Below the pieces are notes generated by a model that saw nothing but the letters and a program-made list of their open reading frames with translations, ran no database searches and was not told the origin of the DNA. Shown here piece after piece: positions 16,479 to 25,741 of a stretch of DNA of 64,000 nucleotides (positions are counted from its first letter, which is position 1; each line of letters opens with the position of its first letter). This DNA is from Pseudomonas caricapapayae. Its GTDB lineage: Bacteria > Pseudomonadota > Gammaproteobacteria > Pseudomonadales > Pseudomonadaceae. The stretch is from positions 43,494 through 107,493 of the forward strand of contig NZ_LJPW01000188.1 of assembly GCF_001400735.1 (NCBI RefSeq), given 5' to 3'. Made by a program: the position numbers and the translations under genes.

Positions 16479-17294
16479 ATGCAAAACCGCATCATGATTA
16501 CTGGCGCCGGCTCGGGTCTGGGCCGTGAAATTGCACTGCGCTGGGCGCGCGAAGGCTGGCGACTGGCGCTGTCGGACATCAACGATGCCGGTCTGCAGGA
16601 GACCCTGGCGCTGGTGCGCGAGGCGGGTGGTGACGGTTTTGTTCAGCGCTGCGACGTTCGCGATTACAGTCAGCTCACCGCATTTGCTCAGGCATGTGAA
16701 GAGCGCTTCGGCGGCATCGACATCATCGTCAACAATGCGGGTGTGGCGTCGGGTGGCTTTTTCAACGAGTTGTCACTGGAAGACTGGGACTGGCAGATCG
16801 CGATCAACCTGATGGGGGTGGTCAAAGGCTGCAAGGCGTTCCTGCCGATGTTGCAGGCCAGCAAAGGCAAAATCATCAACATTGCGTCGATGGCTGCATT
16901 GATGCAGGCCCCGGCGATGAGTAATTACAATGTCGCCAAGGCAGGGGTCGTAGCGCTTTCCGAAAGCCTGTTGGTCGAGCTGCACGACCAGGGTGTTGAT
17001 GTGCATGTGGTCTGCCCGTCATTTTTTCAGACCAACCTGCTGGATTCCTTCCGCGGTCCGACGCCAGCAATGAAAGCGCAGATCGGCCGACTATTGGAGA
17101 AGTCGCCGATCACTGCAGCGGATATTGCCGATCACATCTTCAGGCAGATCGCCGAAGGCGAGTTCATGATCCTGCCCCACGAAGAAGGTCGAATGGCTTG
17201 GGACATGAAGCGCAAACAGCCACAAGCGATGTATGACGAAATGACGGTCATGTGTGCGAAGATGCGCGCCAAGGCACAGAAAGGGCATGCCTGA
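16479..17294 (+). CDS. SDR-family oxidoreductase
   Basis: A 271-residue short-chain dehydrogenase/reductase. The NAD(P)-binding motif TGAGSGLG is at residues 8-15, NNAGVASGG follows strand 4, and the catalytic Ser137, Tyr150 and Lys154 (SNYNVAKAG) are all present with normal spacing. ATG 16479 is chosen because the conserved fold starts at once (MQNRIMITGAG); the open frame extends upstream to 16317 over non-homologous sequence. Substrate unknown; the sequence resembles general dehydrogenases of the classical group. The 113-bp repeat array begins about 20 bp after its stop. Confidence 0.9.
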   Translation: MQNRIMITGAGSGLGREIALRWAREGWRLALSDINDAGLQETLALVREAGGDGFVQRCDVRDYSQLTAFAQACEERFGGIDIIVNNAGVASGGFFNELSLEDWDWQIAINLMGVVKGCKAFLPMLQASKGKIINIASMAALMQAPAMSNYNVAKAGVVALSESLLVELHDQGVDVHVVCPSFFQTNLLDSFRGPTPAMKAQIGRLLEKSPITAADIADHIFRQIAEGEFMILPHEEGRMAWDMKRKQPQAMYDEMTVMCAKMRAKAQKGHA

Positions 17295-17312
17295 AGCCCT
17301 GCATCAAGACCG

Positions 17313-18182
17313 GACGCAGAGCATCGCACGATAGTTGCGATGATCGTTCCCGCGCTCCTGCGTGGGAATGCAGTTCTCGACGCTCTGCGTCGCCAAAAGG
17401 ACGCGGAGCGTCCGGAACGGCATGCGACGCAGAGCGTCGCACGATAGTTGCGATGATCGTTCCCGCGCTCCAGCGTGGAATGCGGTTCTTGACGCTCTGC
17501 GTCGCCAAGAGGACGCGGAGCGTCCGGAACGGCATGCGACGCAGAGCGTCGCACGATGGTTGTGGTGATCGTTCCCGCGCTCCAGCATGGGAATGCGGTT
17601 CTTGACGCTCTGCGTCGCCAATAGGACGCGGAGCGTCCGGAACGGCATGCGACGCAGAGCATCGCACGATAGTTGCGATGATCGTTCCAGCGCTCCAGCG
17701 TGGGAATGCGGTTCTTGACGCTCTGCGTCGCCAATAGGACGCGGAGCGTCTGGAACGGCATGCGACGCAGAGCGTCGCACGATGGTTGTGGTGATCGTTC
17801 CCGCGCTCCAGCATGGGAATGCAGTTCTTGACGCTCTGCGTCGCCAATAGGACGCGGAGCGTCCGGAACGGCATGCGACGCAGAGCGTCGCACGATGGTT
17901 GTGGTGATCGTTCCCGCGCTCCTGCGTGGGAATGCAGTTCTCGACGCTCTGCGTCGCCAAGAGGACGCGGAGCGTCCGGAACGGAGCGTCGCACGATAGT
18001 TGTGGTGATCGTTCCCGCGCTCCAGCATGGGAATGCAGTTCTCGACGCTCTGCGTCGCCAAGAGGACGCGGAGCGTCCGGAACGGCATGCGACGCAGAGC
18101 GTCGTACGATAGTTGCGATGATCGTTCCCGCGCTCCTGCGTGGGAATGCAGTTCTCGACGCTCTGCGTCGTCTCGAGGACGC
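17313..18182. repeat. Tandem array of eight 113-bp REP/BIME-like units
   Basis: The block ATCGTTCC recurs at 17343, 17456, 17568, 17681, 17794, 17907, 18008 and 18121, giving a period of 113 (one 112, and one 101 caused by loss of about 12 bases near 17980). Each unit holds three dyads: GTTCCCGCGCTCC..GCGTGGGAA, GACGCTCTGCGTC facing GACGCAGAGCGTC, and GGACGC-GGA-GCGTCC between them. Units differ by a few substitutions (AGTTGCGATG against GGTTGTGGTG). Long open frames through it are an artefact of its GC content and non-triplet period. Related single units occur near 41.5 and 50.0 kb. Confidence 0.95.
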
Positions 18183-18317
18183 ATATACTCCTGAACTGCA
18201 TTTCGATGCGTGACGGACAGTTGTCGCGCTCCATGCCCACTGTCATCACGATCATGAGCGCATTCTTTTCTGATAGGGTTGCGCCCATCTTTCCTGCCCC
18301 TTTTCAGAGAACCTTTT

Positions 18318-18650
18318 GTGCTCAATTATCTGTGGTTCTTCCTCGCGGCCCTGTTCGAGATAGCCGGCTGCTATGCTTTCTGGCTATGGTTGCGCCAAGG
18401 CAAGAGCGCGCTGTGGGTCATTCCTGCGCTGATCAGCCTGACGTTCTTTGCACTGTTGCTGACGCGTGTCGAGGCAGCTTATGCCGGGCGGGCCTATGCG
18501 GCATATGGCGGGATTTACATCGTGGCGTCGATTGCCTGGCTGGGGCTGGTCGAGCGGGTCAGACCGCTGGGGACGGACTGGCTGGGTCTGGCTTTCTGTG
18601 TCACCGGCGCGACGATCATTCTGCTTGGGCCCCGTTGGTCTGCGTCGTGA
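18318..18650 (+). CDS. ynfA: YnfA family (UPF0060) inner-membrane protein
   Basis: A 110-residue protein with four membrane helices, in the size class of YnfA/UPF0060, a small-multidrug-resistance-like family. Conserved features: LFEIAGCYAFWLWLRQGKS, AYAGRAYAAYGGIYIVASI and DWLGLAFCVTGATIILLGPR. The start is GTG 18318, which gives the family-standard N-terminus LNYLWFFLAA; no better ATG exists. It lies just downstream of the repeat array. Confidence 0.9.
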   Translation: MLNYLWFFLAALFEIAGCYAFWLWLRQGKSALWVIPALISLTFFALLLTRVEAAYAGRAYAAYGGIYIVASIAWLGLVERVRPLGTDWLGLAFCVTGATIILLGPRWSAS

Positions 18651-18819
18651 GAACCCCAGTCTTAAACGAAATTTCCTACAGATTTCGCTAGGAAGTAAGG
18701 CGTTTCCTTCAGCCTTTTCCGGCGGGATTGCAGGACCTTACTGATTTGCCATCAGCGCATTGAAGCGCCCTGTTTCGCGATGCACCCTGCCTCCTTTGCG
18801 CAATGAAAGGGTGGGAAAA

Positions 18820-19014
18820 ATGCTGGTACTGACGCGGGAAATTGGCGAAACGTTCTCCATTGGTGATGACATCACCGTGCAGATTCTGGGCATCAACGGC
18901 AATCAGGTCAGGCTCGGAATCAATGCCCCGAAAGACATCAAGATTCACCGTGCCGAGGTCTACAAGCGAATCGCCAACAAGCTTTCGCAGCAGGCAACCA
19001 CGCAGCCTCACTAG
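18820..19014 (+). CDS. csrA: CsrA/RsmA carbon storage regulator
   Basis: A 64-residue CsrA-family RNA-binding protein that blocks translation of target mRNAs at GGA motifs and is itself titrated by RsmX/Y/Z RNAs. The sequence MLVLTREIGETFSIGDDITV then RLGINAPKDIKIHRAEVY is canonical, including the N-terminal LTR and the HRAEVY strand used for RNA contact. The start ATG 18820 is preceded by AAAGGGTGGGA. Pseudomonas carries several paralogues; which one this is cannot be decided here. It is monocistronic, convergent with yheU. Confidence 0.97.
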   Translation: MLVLTREIGETFSIGDDITVQILGINGNQVRLGINAPKDIKIHRAEVYKRIANKLSQQATTQPH

Positions 19015-19057
19015 GTGACATGGTTCGCCTTGTCGAACCCTGTTCAGGTCCGAAGGA

Positions 19058-19285
19058 TTATTCAAAAAACTCCTTGGGCACATCGTGCTTGAGCATCAAC
19101 TGACACTGCTGGCTCTCAAGATCGAAAAAGATCACCGCCTGGCCCTTGGTCAACGCATGCCGCACACGCAACACGCGGGTTTGCAGTGGCGTCTCGTCGC
19201 CATTGTCGGTGCCCTCACGGGTGACGAAATCCTCTATCAGGCGAGTGAGGGTGTCAGGTTCCAGTTGGTCATAAGGGATCAGCAT
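19058..19285 (-). CDS. yheU: YheU family (UPF0270) protein
   Basis: A 75-residue protein with the UPF0270 pattern MLIPYDQLEPDTLTRLIEDF, VTREGTDNGDET and a final GQAVIFFDLESQQCQLM. The start at 19283-19285 gives the usual family N-terminus; the frame extends 17 codons upstream without conservation. Small, soluble, function unknown. It is downstream of the NAGGN operon on the same strand, separated by a possible terminator. Confidence 0.88.
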   Translation of the reverse strand: MLIPYDQLEPDTLTRLIEDFVTREGTDNGDETPLQTRVLRVRHALTKGQAVIFFDLESQQCQLMLKHDVPKEFFE

Positions 19286-19321
19286 GGCGGTTCTCGTGTC
19301 GATGAGCTGCGATGATAGAAC

Positions 19322-19340
19322 TGCGGTGCCAGGCACCGCA
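19322..19340 (-). terminator. Hairpin between the NAGGN operon and yheU
   Basis: TGCGGTGCC and GGCACCGCA form a 9-bp inverted repeat with a single central base, 13 bp past the peptidase stop. The following minus-strand bases (GTTCTATC) are only weakly T-rich. Confidence 0.5.
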
Positions 19341-19352
19341 ATTCACAAGGCC

Positions 19353-20549
19353 TCAACTCTCCTCGCGATTCTGTCCGATCAGACTGTCGACCGGGGGGAC
19401 GCGGGTGTCGGATTCCATCTGTGCGTCATGTTCGATCTGATGGCTGAACCGCTCCAGTGAACTCTGCGCCGGTTTGGCATCGCTGGCGAATACCGGCGGG
19501 CTGAGGATATAAGCCCCCAGCAATTTGCTCAGTGCTGCCAGGCTGTCGATATGCGTGCGCTCGTAACCGTGAGTCGCGTCGCAGCCGAAGGCCAGCAGCG
19601 CCGTACGGATGTCGTGCCCCGAGGTCACAGCCGAATGCGCATCGCTGTAGTAATAGCGGAACAGGTCACGGCGTACCGGCAACTCGTTCTCCACGCCCAG
19701 ACGCAGCAAATGGCGGGACAGGTGGTAGTCGTACGGGCCGCCCGAGTCCTGCATGGCCACACTCACCGCGTGTTCACTGGAGTGCTGGCCAGGTGCGACC
19801 GGTGCGATGTCAATGCCGACAAACTCGCTCACGTCCCAAGGCAGCACGCCTGCTGCGCCCGTACCGGTTTCTTCGGTGATGGTGAACAGTGGATGGCAAT
19901 CGATCAATGGCTCGGCACCGCTGTCGACAATGGATTTCAGCGCCGCAAGCAGCGCCGCAACGCCGGCCTTGTCATCCAGGTGGCGGGCACTGATATGCCC
20001 GCTCTCGGTGAATTCCGGCAGCGGGTCGAATGCCACAAAGTCGCCGATGCCGATGCCCAGCGACTCGCAGTCGGCGCGCGTGGTGCAATATGCATCCAGC
20101 CGCAGCTCGACGTGGTCCCAGCTGATCGGCATCTCGTCCACAGCAGTGTTGAATGCATGACCGGAAGCCATTAATGGCAGAACACTGCCGCGGATCACAC
20201 CGGTATCGGTAAACACGCTGACCCGGCTGCCCTCGGCAAACCGGCTTGACCAGCAACCAACGGCGGCCAGCGCCAGACGGCCGTTGTCTTTGACTTCCCG
20301 AACGCTTGCACCGATGGTGTCCAGGTGCGCCGATACTGCACGGTCAGGGCTGTTTTGCTTGCCCTTGAGCGTGGCGCGGATGGTACCGCGGCGGGTCAGC
20401 TCGAACGGGATGCCCAGTTCTTCAAGACGCTCGGCCACGTAACGCACGATGGTGTCTGTGAAACCGGTCGGGCTTGGAATCGCGAGCATTTCCAACAGAA
20501 CTTTCTGCAGGTATTTCAGATCCGGATCGGGGATATTTGCAGGGGTCAT
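19353..20549 (-). CDS. M42-family peptidase of the NAGGN osmoprotectant operon
   Basis: A 398-residue zinc aminopeptidase-like protein encoded last in the N-acetylglutaminylglutamine amide operon. M42/M20-type metal and catalytic residues are in order: AHLDTIG (about residue 74), RHLDDKAG (about 190), FTITEETGTG with the Glu-Glu pair, FVGIDIAP and a C-terminal ATHGYERTHIDS. The N-terminus DPDLKYLQKVLLEMLAIPSPTGF is that of the osmoprotectant-system peptidases. Its role is unproven; turnover or trimming of the dipeptide is the obvious inference. It is 78 bp after ngg. Confidence 0.9.
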   Translation of the reverse strand: MTPANIPDPDLKYLQKVLLEMLAIPSPTGFTDTIVRYVAERLEELGIPFELTRRGTIRATLKGKQNSPDRAVSAHLDTIGASVREVKDNGRLALAAVGCWSSRFAEGSRVSVFTDTGVIRGSVLPLMASGHAFNTAVDEMPISWDHVELRLDAYCTTRADCESLGIGIGDFVAFDPLPEFTESGHISARHLDDKAGVAALLAALKSIVDSGAEPLIDCHPLFTITEETGTGAAGVLPWDVSEFVGIDIAPVAPGQHSSEHAVSVAMQDSGGPYDYHLSRHLLRLGVENELPVRRDLFRYYYSDAHSAVTSGHDIRTALLAFGCDATHGYERTHIDSLAALSKLLGAYILSPPVFASDAKPAQSSLERFSHQIEHDAQMESDTRVPPVDSLIGQNREES

Positions 20550-20627
20550 GGATGCTCCTTATGGAACAGTGCAGGCCACAGGCTGCGAGGGCTGATAGCC
20601 GTTTGCAGCCTGTGCCCGCAACTGCGA

Positions 20628-22376
20628 TCAGATATGCACAGGCAGACTGTGCGGAAACAACAGATCGACGAAACGTTCGGCGGTGGGTTGCGGTTCGTGG
20701 TTGGCAAGGCCCACGCGTTCATTGGCTTCGATGAACACGTACTCGGGCTGGTCGGCGGCAGGCACCATCAGGTCCAGGCCGACCACCGGGATGTCCAGGG
20801 CCCGCGCCGCGCGTACTGCTGCATCGCTGAGCACCGGGTGCAGAATCGCCGTGACATCTTCCAGGCAGCCGCCCGTGTGCAGGTTGGCAGCGCGGCGCAC
20901 AGCCAGACGCTGATCCATCGGCAGGATATCGGCGTAGTCAAAACCGGCCTCGCGCACGGTGCGCTCGGTCTCCTGATCCATCGGAATACGGCTTTCGCCG
21001 TCGGTCGCCGCCGCACGACGACGGCTCTGTGCTTCGATCAACTGTTTGATCGTGTGGCGGCCATCACCGATGATTTCGGCTGGGCGACGGATCGCTGCAG
21101 CCACCACCTGGAAGCCGATCACCACGATGCGCAGGTCCAGGCCTTCATGAAAGCTTTCCAGAATCACGCGAGTATCGAACTGACGAGCCTGTTCGATGGC
21201 GGTTTGCACGTCATCGATAGTGCGCAGATCAACCGCAACGCCTTGCCCTTGCTCGCCATCCAGCGGCTTGACCACGATCTGCCCGTGCTCTTCAAGAAAT
21301 GCCAGATTATCATCTGCACTGCCTGCCCGTTGCTGTGCGGGCAAGCGCAGGCCGGCAGCCTTCAACGCACGATGGGTCAGACTTTTATCCTGACACAGAG
21401 TCATGCTCACCGCGCTGGTCAGATCACTCAACGACTCGCGGCAGCGGATACGACGACCGCCGTAGCTGAGGGTAAACAACCCGGCGTCTGCGTCGTCCAC
21501 CTGGACGTCAATGCCGCGGCGATGCGCCTCCTCGACAATGATCCGCGCATACGGATTGAAGTCCGCCTGCGGACCGGGGCCGAGGAACAATGACTCGTTG
21601 ATACCGTTTTTGCGCTTGATGGCGAAGGTCGGCAGGTTGCGAAAATTCAGTTTGGCGTACAGCGCCTTCGCCTGGTCATTGTCGTGCAGCACCGACAAAT
21701 CCAGGTAACTCAGGCCGCGACTCATGAAATGCTCGATCAAATGCCGCACCAGCACTTCGCCCACACCAGGCCGCGTGCATTGCGGATCGACCGCCAGACA
21801 CCAGAGGCTGCTGCCTTTTTCCGGATCATTGAAGGCTTTCTGGTGGTTGAGGCCCATTACGCTGCCAATGATCGTGTTGCTGCCTTCGTCCTCGGCCACC
21901 CAATAGACAGGGCCACCCTCATGACGCGGCGTAAGCAGTTCAGGGTCGATGGGCAGCATGCCGCGTGCCAGATACAGGTTGTTGATGGCCTGCCAGTCTG
22001 CTTCGTTGTGCGCCCTGCGGATTCGATACCCGCGGAACACCCGATGCGCCGGTCGATAATCACTGAACCACAGACGGAGCGTGTCGGAAGGGTCGAGAAA
22101 CAGCTGTTGCGGCGATTGCGCCAGGACTTGCTGCGGCGCAGCCACGTACAGGGCAATATCGCGCTCACCGGGCTTTTCGTTGAGCAGATCCTGAGCCAGC
22201 GCTGCTGGATCAGGGTAGGTGTGACCGATCAGCAAGCGTCCCCAGCCGCAGTGCAGGGCCAACGGCTCCGCCTCTATCTGACTGCCATCTTCGGCGAGGC
22301 GCGCCTGCAGACGTTCGTACGAGGGCGACTGGCCGCGCAGCAGGCGCTGGCTATAAGTCGTCGCGTTCTGTTTCAT
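20628..22376 (-). CDS. ngg: N-acetylglutaminylglutamine synthetase
   Basis: A 582-residue two-domain enzyme that builds the osmoprotectant dipeptide. An N-terminal GNAT acetyltransferase-like domain spans about residues 110-270 (WVAEDEGSNTIIGSVMGL, QCTRPGVGEVLVRHLIEHFM) and a C-terminal ATP-grasp ligase domain about 300-580 (GQIVVKPLDGEQGQGVAVDL, RIVVIGFQVVAAAIRRPAEI, VFIEANERVG). I use ATG 22374-22376; a TTG one codon earlier is possible. The gap to the asnO stop is three bases, so the two are coupled. Assignment rests on the exact asnO-ngg-peptidase order known from P. aeruginosa. Confidence 0.94.
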   Translation of the reverse strand: MKQNATTYSQRLLRGQSPSYERLQARLAEDGSQIEAEPLALHCGWGRLLIGHTYPDPAALAQDLLNEKPGERDIALYVAAPQQVLAQSPQQLFLDPSDTLRLWFSDYRPAHRVFRGYRIRRAHNEADWQAINNLYLARGMLPIDPELLTPRHEGGPVYWVAEDEGSNTIIGSVMGLNHQKAFNDPEKGSSLWCLAVDPQCTRPGVGEVLVRHLIEHFMSRGLSYLDLSVLHDNDQAKALYAKLNFRNLPTFAIKRKNGINESLFLGPGPQADFNPYARIIVEEAHRRGIDVQVDDADAGLFTLSYGGRRIRCRESLSDLTSAVSMTLCQDKSLTHRALKAAGLRLPAQQRAGSADDNLAFLEEHGQIVVKPLDGEQGQGVAVDLRTIDDVQTAIEQARQFDTRVILESFHEGLDLRIVVIGFQVVAAAIRRPAEIIGDGRHTIKQLIEAQSRRRAAATDGESRIPMDQETERTVREAGFDYADILPMDQRLAVRRAANLHTGGCLEDVTAILHPVLSDAAVRAARALDIPVVGLDLMVPAADQPEYVFIEANERVGLANHEPQPTAERFVDLLFPHSLPVHI

Positions 22377-22379
22377 CAA

Positions 22380-24152
22380 TCACAGTCCTTGTTCGCTGAG
22401 CCACAGGTTCAGCGCTGCCAGTTGCCACAGCTTGGAGCCGCGCAATGGCGTGAGCTGGCCCTCGGGATTGGTCAGCAATTTATCGACCATGGCCGGGTTG
22501 ACCAGGCCGCGATCCTGGCTGGAGTCGGTCAGCAGTTCACGCACCCAATTGAGGGTGTCACCCTGCAGATGCTTGAGGCCGGGAACCGGGAAGTAGCCCT
22601 TCTTGCGGTCGATCACTTCCGAAGGAATGACCAGGCGTGCAGCTTCTTTCAGGACCTGCTTGCCACCGTCCGGCAGTTTGAACTTGCCGGGGATACGGGC
22701 CGACAGTTCGACCAGGCGGTAGTCGAGAAACGGCGTACGTGCTTCCAGGCCCCAGGCCATCGTCATGTTGTCGACGCGCTTGACCGGGTCATCGACCAGC
22801 ATCACCGTACTGTCGAGGCGCAGAGCCTTGTCGACTGCAGCGCTGGCACCGGGCTGGGCGAAATGATCGCGAACGAAATCACCGGCTGCGTCGTTGGGCG
22901 TGCGCCACTTCGGCTGTACCGTTTCGGCGTATTCGGCGTAGCTACGGTCCACAAATGCATCGCGATAAGCCGCAACCGGGTCGCTCGCGCCATCCACCTG
23001 AGGGTACCAGTGGTAGCCGGCGAACAGTTCGTCAGCGCCCTGGCCGCTCTGTACCACTTTGCAGTGTTTGGACACTTCACGTGACAGCAGGTAGAAGGCG
23101 ATGCAATCGTGGCTGACCATCGGCTCGCTCATGGCGCGAAACGCCGCAGGCAACTGCTCGATGATCTCGCTTTCCTGAATGCGCAATTGGTGATGGCGTG
23201 TGCCGTAATGCTTGGCGATCAGATCGGAATACTGGAATTCGTCGCCACGCTCGCCACCGGCATCCTGGAAACCGATAGAGAAAGTCGACAGGTCCTCGAC
23301 ACCCACTTCACGCAACAAGCCAACCAGCATGCTGGAGTCGACGCCACCGGAAAGCAGCACGCCGACATCGACCGCTGCACGCTGACGAATCGCCACTGCC
23401 TCACGGGTACTGTCCAGTACGCGATCGCGCCAATCTTCAAGGGTGAGGTTTTTCTCGTCGTCGTGAGGGCCGTAAGGCAGCGTCCACCAGACTTTTTGCT
23501 CGACCTTGCCACTGGCGTCGATACGCATCCAGCTGGCCGGCGGAAGTTTTTCGACACCGGCCAGCAGCGTGCGCGGCGCAGGTACGACGGCATGGAAGTT
23601 GAGGTAATGATTGAGCGCCACCGGATCAAGCATCCCGCTGATATCACCGCCCTTGAGCAGGGCAGGCAGCGAGGACGCGAAGCGCAGGCGCTTGTCGGTT
23701 TTCGACAGGTACAACGGCTTTACGCCGAGGCGGTCACGGGCAATGAACAGCTGCTTGCTGTCACGCTCCCAGATGGCAAAGGCGAACATGCCGTTGAGCT
23801 TGGGCAGCATGTCTGCGCCCCACGCGTGGTAGCCCTTGAGCAGGACTTCGGTGTCTCCGCCGGAGTGGAACTGATAGCCAAGGCTTTCCAACTCGGCTCG
23901 CAGTTCGGGAAAATTGTATATAGCACCGTTGAAGGCCATGGACAGGCCCAGGTGACTGTCGATCATCGGCTGCGCCGATCCATCCGACAGGTCCATGATT
24001 TTCAGACGGCGATGACCGAGGGCAACCGGCCCCTGGCTATGGAACCCCCACGCATCCGGGCCGCGAGGCGCCAGCTCATGGGTAATACGTTCAACAGCGG
24101 CAAGGTCCGCTGGTTGATGATCGAAACGAAGTTCACCTGCTAATCCGCACAT
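22380..24152 (-). CDS. asnO: N-acetylglutaminylglutamine amidotransferase (asparagine-synthase-like)
   Basis: A 590-residue class-II glutamine amidotransferase of the AsnB fold that amidates the dipeptide to give N-acetylglutaminylglutamine amide, an osmolyte made under high salt. Cys2 (MCGLAGEL) is the N-terminal nucleophile; RGPDAWG, MAFNGAIYNF and GDTEVLLKGY complete the glutaminase site. The synthase half has the pyrophosphate loop LLSGGVDSSMLVGLL and SGQGADELFAGY. It is the first gene of the operon, with AAGGACTT before ATG and a hairpin in its leader. Confidence 0.95.
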   Translation of the reverse strand: MCGLAGELRFDHQPADLAAVERITHELAPRGPDAWGFHSQGPVALGHRRLKIMDLSDGSAQPMIDSHLGLSMAFNGAIYNFPELRAELESLGYQFHSGGDTEVLLKGYHAWGADMLPKLNGMFAFAIWERDSKQLFIARDRLGVKPLYLSKTDKRLRFASSLPALLKGGDISGMLDPVALNHYLNFHAVVPAPRTLLAGVEKLPPASWMRIDASGKVEQKVWWTLPYGPHDDEKNLTLEDWRDRVLDSTREAVAIRQRAAVDVGVLLSGGVDSSMLVGLLREVGVEDLSTFSIGFQDAGGERGDEFQYSDLIAKHYGTRHHQLRIQESEIIEQLPAAFRAMSEPMVSHDCIAFYLLSREVSKHCKVVQSGQGADELFAGYHWYPQVDGASDPVAAYRDAFVDRSYAEYAETVQPKWRTPNDAAGDFVRDHFAQPGASAAVDKALRLDSTVMLVDDPVKRVDNMTMAWGLEARTPFLDYRLVELSARIPGKFKLPDGGKQVLKEAARLVIPSEVIDRKKGYFPVPGLKHLQGDTLNWVRELLTDSSQDRGLVNPAMVDKLLTNPEGQLTPLRGSKLWQLAALNLWLSEQGL

Positions 24153-24661
24153 AAGTCCTTACCGGGTTTCCGTTGGGGAGGTGACTGAGAAAGTGCAGTC
24201 ACCCAGAAACTGACCCAGTGAGGGCATGGTAGTTTTAGATCAAAAAGTTATAAGCTTTTGTTTTCAGCTGGTTGGATGCGTGCTTCTGGAGTTGATGCTT
24301 TCACCGGGTCGGGGTTGCTGTCGTGCTTACCGCATCCGCTTCAGGGCGGATTTTTCTGACATGTAAAGCGGATTTGGCTCATTGACGGTGATGTTTGCAG
24401 CACGCTGGTTTGGGGCACATAAAAGCACGTCAATTCACTCGGCAGGCATAAAGGGGTTCAGGGTGCTGGCGGCTGCGAAGAAGAAACAGACCGAAGACCT
24501 GTTATCCAGGGGCCGACGGGATGAACAGTTGCAGTTGGGTAACTGCGCGCATCGCCGCCATGCAGGATGCCCAGTCGCCGATGGAGGATTTGCTGTTGTC
24601 TTGCTCCAAGGTTGATCGCAAGGACATTTCGAATTGAAGGCGCAACTGCCAGCAGACCCGC
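24153..24661. other. Promoter/leader region of the NAGGN operon
   Basis: About 510 bases without a credible gene. An 8-bp perfect inverted repeat GGTGACTG/CAGTCACC (24180-24203, 8-nt loop) lies 28-51 bases upstream of the asnO ATG, probably in the 5' leader. Further upstream on the minus strand, TAACTTTTTGATC at about 24240-24255 is AT-rich and could hold the promoter. I did not find a clean AlgU (-35 GAACTT) match. A 77-codon open frame at 24382-24615 has no support. Confidence 0.5.
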
Positions 24662-25741
24662 TCAATACCCGGTCATCTCCAGATACCCCACGCCTTCCTG
24701 ACTCCCGCTGAACCTCACCGGGCCCTCCCAGTAGGGAATGCTCACGCCCATCCAGGCCGCGGGGTTCAGTGCATCGGTGGTAATGTCCAGATTTCTGTCA
24801 GTGACCCTGACTCTCCAGCGGGTGGGCACTTTATGCTCGCCGATCAAGGTTTCTTTCAATGGCTCCAGACTGATCTCGTTGGCCTGCAGCAATCGAGTGG
24901 TACCGTCAGCGCTGATCCAGTTGCCGGTCAGGTAGGGTTCGCCGTTCTTGTGACGGATGCGGTAGAGCATCAAGCGGTCGCCGTCTGCCAGTTGCAGCGA
25001 AAACCAGTCCCAGCCGCTCTGGTTGGCGGTCAGTGGCTGGCTGCTCCATTCCCGGTCCAGCCAGGCATTGCCGGTGACCTGATAGGACTTGCCCTGTATT
25101 TCCACGCTGCCTTTGGCGTCGAAAAATGGCTGGCTGTAGTAATACGACGCCTGGCCCGCCTCCGATTTCTGGCTGTAGCCTTGTTCACCCTGTAACACCA
25201 GAGGCTTGCTGGACGTGAGGTTCAGGTCATAGCGAAAATCCTGGCCGCTGGCTTTTAATTGCATGCTGGTCAGCGGATCTCCTGTTCTGGCGCTACTGGT
25301 GAACGTCCAGTCGTCGATCCACGCCGAGAAGGGGGCTTGCGTCACGTTCGCCTGTCCGATACCGCCACGTGCGAAACGCTCTGCCACGTAATGGCCGCTA
25401 CTGGAGGTCGCCGCCGCATGGCCCAGCCAGACAGTGCCTTCGTTCCAGCCGCTGCCGGCCTGCACGCCGGGTCGCAAGGCGCTGCGGAACAAGGTCCATT
25501 GCACGCCGAACGGCTGGCCGGTGTCATCCTTCAGCGTCGCCGTGATGTACCACCATTCGATACGAAAGCCGGGGTGCTGGCCATGGTCGTCGGGGAAGGA
25601 AAATACCCGCCCCGGTTTGACCTGGGTGTAGGCGTTCGCGTCATTTCCAAGCCCGGCAAAGCCGCTTTCAGGCTTCGGTGTTTCATCGCAGGCACCCAGC
25701 AGCAGTACCAGCGCCAATGGCATCGGCCACTTAATGGTCAT
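24662..25741 (-). CDS. AttH/CrtC-like lipocalin-fold lipoprotein of an ABC exporter
   Basis: A 359-residue protein of the AttH/hydroxyneurosporene-synthase (CrtC-N) family. The signal peptide ends in a good lipobox, LLLGAC, so it should be a lipoprotein. Conserved: HPGFRIEWWYITATLKDD, FGVQWTLFRSAL, GNAWLDREWSSQPL and GWDWFSLQLADGDRLMLYRI. I use ATG 25739-25741, overlapping the permease end by 11 bp; a TTG two codons earlier is possible. It is third in an operon with an ABC permease and ATPase, like AttF/G/H clusters. The exported substrate is unknown; carotenoid hydration is unlikely in this context. Confidence 0.83.
   Translation of the reverse strand: MTIKWPMPLALVLLLGACDETPKPESGFAGLGNDANAYTQVKPGRVFSFPDDHGQHPGFRIEWWYITATLKDDTGQPFGVQWTLFRSALRPGVQAGSGWNEGTVWLGHAAATSSSGHYVAERFARGGIGQANVTQAPFSAWIDDWTFTSSARTGDPLTSMQLKASGQDFRYDLNLTSSKPLVLQGEQGYSQKSEAGQASYYYSQPFFDAKGSVEIQGKSYQVTGNAWLDREWSSQPLTANQSGWDWFSLQLADGDRLMLYRIRHKNGEPYLTGNWISADGTTRLLQANEISLEPLKETLIGEHKVPTRWRVRVTDRNLDITTDALNPAAWMGVSIPYWEGPVRFSGSQEGVGYLEMTGY

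Noticed and set aside
17313..18182. CRISPR array
   Set aside because: Units are 113 bp and near-identical along their whole length, with no variable spacers and no cas genes.
17132..18325. Long open frames (up to ~400 codons) on both strands through the 17.3-18.2 kb region
   Set aside because: They translate the 113-bp repeats; the period is not a multiple of three, so every frame cycles through the same peptide pieces. No start signals or known family.
24382..24665. Two short overlapping frames in the region upstream of asnO
   Set aside because: Opposite strands, no start signals, no recognisable product.
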